From Dehalogenimonas formicexedens (lineage in GTDB: Bacteria > Chloroflexota > Dehalococcoidia > Dehalococcoidales > Dehalococcoidaceae): 64,000 bases of DNA. The position numbers were made by a program, and so were the translations under genes. Under the pieces are notes generated by a model. The model had not been told where the DNA came from, did no database searches, and saw nothing but the letters and a program-made list of their open reading frames with translations. This document shows positions 62,274-64,000 of the stretch, in pieces. The DNA is taken from contig NZ_CP018258.1 of assembly GCF_001953175.1 (NCBI RefSeq), positions 586,210 to 650,209 on the forward strand, read 5' to 3'. Positions within the stretch are counted from its first letter, which is position 1; every line of letters starts with the position of its first letter.

Positions 62274-63200
62274 TTATTTCTCGGAAATGTACTTTTGGGC
62301 GTAAATGGCTGCCGTCGCCCCGTCGCCGGCGGCGGTTACCACTTGGCGGACCGAGTTGGCGCGGACATCGCCGGCAGCATAGATGCCGGGGGAGTTGGTT
62401 TCCATCTTGTCGTTGGTGATCACCGCGCCGTAAGGATCGATGTCGACAAGACCTTTCAAATAATCCGTGTTCGGCACCAGTCCCACCGCGATGAAAACGC
62501 CCTGGAGTTCCAGCACCGATTCGGCGCCGGTCTTCACGTTTTTAAGTTTCAGCCGTTCGACGGCATCCGCGCCTTCGACCGCCTTCACCTCGGTGTCCCA
62601 GATGAAGGAAATCTTGGGATCGGCGAAGGCCTTGTCCTGGAGGACCTTCGTGGCCCTCATCGAGTCCCGGCGGTGGATGACGTAAACCTTACTGGCGAAA
62701 TGGCTGATGTGGGTGGCCTCGTTCAGCGCGCCATTGCCGCCGCCGATGACGGCGACGACTTTGTCCCGGAAAAAGGGGCCGTCGCAGGTGGCGCAGAAGG
62801 AGACGCCGCGGCCGGTGAGTTCCTTTTCGCCGGGAACGCCTAGCTTCCGGCGCTCCGAACCGCCGGCGATGATGACCGCGGGGGCGATATAATCTCCAAT
62901 GCCGGTTGTTACAGTTTTGTCGGTACCATCGATTTTAATCCCGATGACGCTGGTTTGGGCATGCTCGACGCCGAACTTGTTGGCCTGTTCGAACATCTTC
63001 TGGCCAAGGTCATAGCCGTGAATCGCCTCGGTAAAGCCGGGATAGTTCTCGATCTCCCAGGCCTCGGCCATGCGGCCGCCGATAGCGCTGCCTTCGATAA
63101 GCAGCGTTTTCATCTTGGCGCGGGCGGAATATAGAGCCGCGGTCAGACCGGCAGGTCCGCCGCCTACAATTATGACGTCAAACCGTGACGCTGCTGACAT
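62274..63200 (-). CDS. trxB: Thioredoxin-disulfide reductase
   Basis: 308 residues. FAD motif [20 protein letters not shown], redox pair CATC in [25 protein letters not shown]-binding GGGNGALNE, and the C-terminal [20 protein letters not shown]. It passes NADPH electrons to thioredoxin and so supports the Msr enzymes. GGAGGTAAAAGAGA precedes the ATG; the first 23 bases overlap the end of plsX. Complete and canonical. Confidence 0.95.
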   Translation of the reverse strand: MSAASRFDVIIVGGGPAGLTAALYSARAKMKTLLIEGSAIGGRMAEAWEIENYPGFTEAIHGYDLGQKMFEQANKFGVEHAQTSVIGIKIDGTDKTVTTGIGDYIAPAVIIAGGSERRKLGVPGEKELTGRGVSFCATCDGPFFRDKVVAVIGGGNGALNEATHISHFASKVYVIHRRDSMRATKVLQDKAFADPKISFIWDTEVKAVEGADAVERLKLKNVKTGAESVLELQGVFIAVGLVPNTDYLKGLVDIDPYGAVITNDKMETNSPGIYAAGDVRANSVRQVVTAAGDGATAAIYAQKYISEK

Positions 63201-64000
63201 TCTCTTTTACCTCCTCGGCGATAAGCTGGGGGATGCGCTGCTCAACGGTGCGCTTGGCCATTAAAATGGCGTTCATCATGGCTTTGGCGCGAGAGCGGCC
63301 GTGGGACACGATTATGGTGCCCTTGACTCCCAGGAGACAGGCGCCGCCGACTTCGCGGAAGTCCATGCCCTTGACCATGTGGCCCATGCCGACGTCGGCC
63401 AGAAGGGCGCGGCCCCGCAGGTGGGAAGCAGAGTTAACCGCCTGGCCGACCTGGCGGATCTTGATGATGGAGTCACCCAGACCCTCGAAGGCCTTGATCA
63501 GGACGTTTCCGGTAAAGCCGTCGGTAACGATGACATCGGCTTTGTTATGGACCAGGTCATGACCTTCCATATTGCCGATGAAATTTAGTCCGGGCACGGT
63601 CTTGAGCATCTGGTGGGTCTCGATGACGAGCTTGTTGCCCTTGGTCTCTTCCTCACCGTTGCTCATCAGGGCGACGCGCGGTTTGTCGACGCCGATAACA
63701 TATTTGGAATAGATGTTGCCCAGGCGGGCAAATTCCACCAGGTGCTGGGGGCGGCAATCGGCGTTGGCTCCCGCGTCCAGGAGGAGGGCCGGGGCGTGGG
63801 GCGTCAGTTTGATGATGCTGCCGAGCGCCGGCCGCTCGATGCCTTCGATCTTGCCCAGCAGGAGGTAGGCGGCGCAGAGCATGGCGCCGGTGGAACCGGC
63901 GGAAACGAAAGCATCTGCTGTGCCTTCCTTGACCATCATCGTGCCGATGACAATGGATGACTTGGGCTTGTTCTTGAGGGCTTCGACCGGGTGCTCGTGA
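63178..64000 (-). CDS. plsX: Phosphate acyltransferase PlsX, N-terminus outside window
   Basis: The reading frame is open to the window edge (last visible upstream residues [20 protein letters not shown]), and the first in-window ATG at 63939 is not the true start. Family motifs: [40 protein letters not shown] and [14 protein letters not shown]. PlsX makes acyl-phosphate from acyl-ACP for phospholipid synthesis. It is read into trxB through a 23-base overlap. About 274 residues are visible. Confidence 0.93.
   Translation of the reverse strand, partial: HEHPVEALKNKPKSSIVIGTMMVKEGTADAFVSAGSTGAMLCAAYLLLGKIEGIERPALGSIIKLTPHAPALLLDAGANADCRPQHLVEFARLGNIYSKYVIGVDKPRVALMSNGEEETKGNKLVIETHQMLKTVPGLNFIGNMEGHDLVHNKADVIVTDGFTGNVLIKAFEGLGDSIIKIRQVGQAVNSASHLRGRALLADVGMGHMVKGMDFREVGGACLLGVKGTIIVSHGRSRAKAMMNAILMAKRTVEQRIPQLIAEEVKENVSSVTV

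Overview
The window is a dense, moderately GC-rich stretch of bacterial chromosome. It looks like a Dehalococcoidia-type Chloroflexota, most likely Dehalogenimonas-like. This is an inference from gene content and style: ftsA-ftsZ with no peptidoglycan genes beside them, corrinoid genes (a CbiE-like methyltransferase and CobO), small zinc-ribbon proteins, frequent TTG starts, and short hairpin repeats in the spacers. No rRNA, tRNA, CRISPR array or intact transposase was seen. Both ends cut a gene: ResB on the left and PlsX on the right.

Layout. 1-4100: partial resB, a DUF4389 membrane protein, rpsU with a terminator, aroF and a geranylgeranyl-reductase-like flavoprotein. 4101-7108: a lysS-serS operon; the LysRS carries a large insertion. 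7109-8730: repeat-rich DNA around one 167-residue accessory ORF and a degraded copy of its 3' end. 8728-14648: a minus-strand DNA-maintenance block, dnaX-ybaB-recR-corA-csaA-alkD-recO, preceded by a 68-residue small protein. 14858-20474: rimO, prfC, an EamA transporter, a hydrolase and a DUF1697 protein. 20504-26009: an orphan NarL-type regulator, a small-protein/zinc-ribbon/Hsp20 group, a phosphoribosyltransferase, an msrB-msrA operon with a small homologous domain gene, and tatA. 26057-31421: a second reductase-like flavoprotein, a B12-binding radical SAM enzyme, an isochorismatase-type hydrolase and a flavodiiron protein. 31422-37140: universal stress protein, MHS-family transporter, EamA, recN and a DEDD exonuclease. 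37288-42452: a DUF5343 protein, then the second small paralogue leading into ftsA-ftsZ, a winged-helix protein and hemW. 42466-46274: lepA, a CbiE-like enzyme, cobO and a reductase-domain protein. 46284-51199: ligase and Ku (NHEJ), pyrophosphatase, a truncated glycosyltransferase, UspA, a PEBP protein and a HAD hydrolase. 51200-52264: a repeat island. 52265-58000: lysA, holB-ricT, HNH nuclease, acyltransferase and FMN reductase. 58071-64000: a replication block (double AAA+ loader, DnaD-like, dnaB, rplI), then trxB and plsX.

Themes. DNA replication and repair genes dominate (dnaX, holB, dnaB, dnaD-like, loader, recO, recR, recN, alkD, Ku, ligase). A second theme is redox and stress handling (Msr pair, flavodiiron protein, TrxB, two UspA, Hsp20). 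Gene starts are of two kinds: strong Shine-Dalgarno starts, and ATGs 6-12 bases after a TATAAT-like box with no ribosome site, which suggests leaderless transcripts.

The most interesting signals are: a loader with two complete AAA+ modules beside DnaD and DnaB; REP-like hairpins with a GTAG head and several different stems; a promoter cassette repeated 43 kb apart with conserved boxes but a free spacer; a paralogous pair of uncharacterised 68-69 residue proteins; and a small domain found both alone and fused to MsrB.
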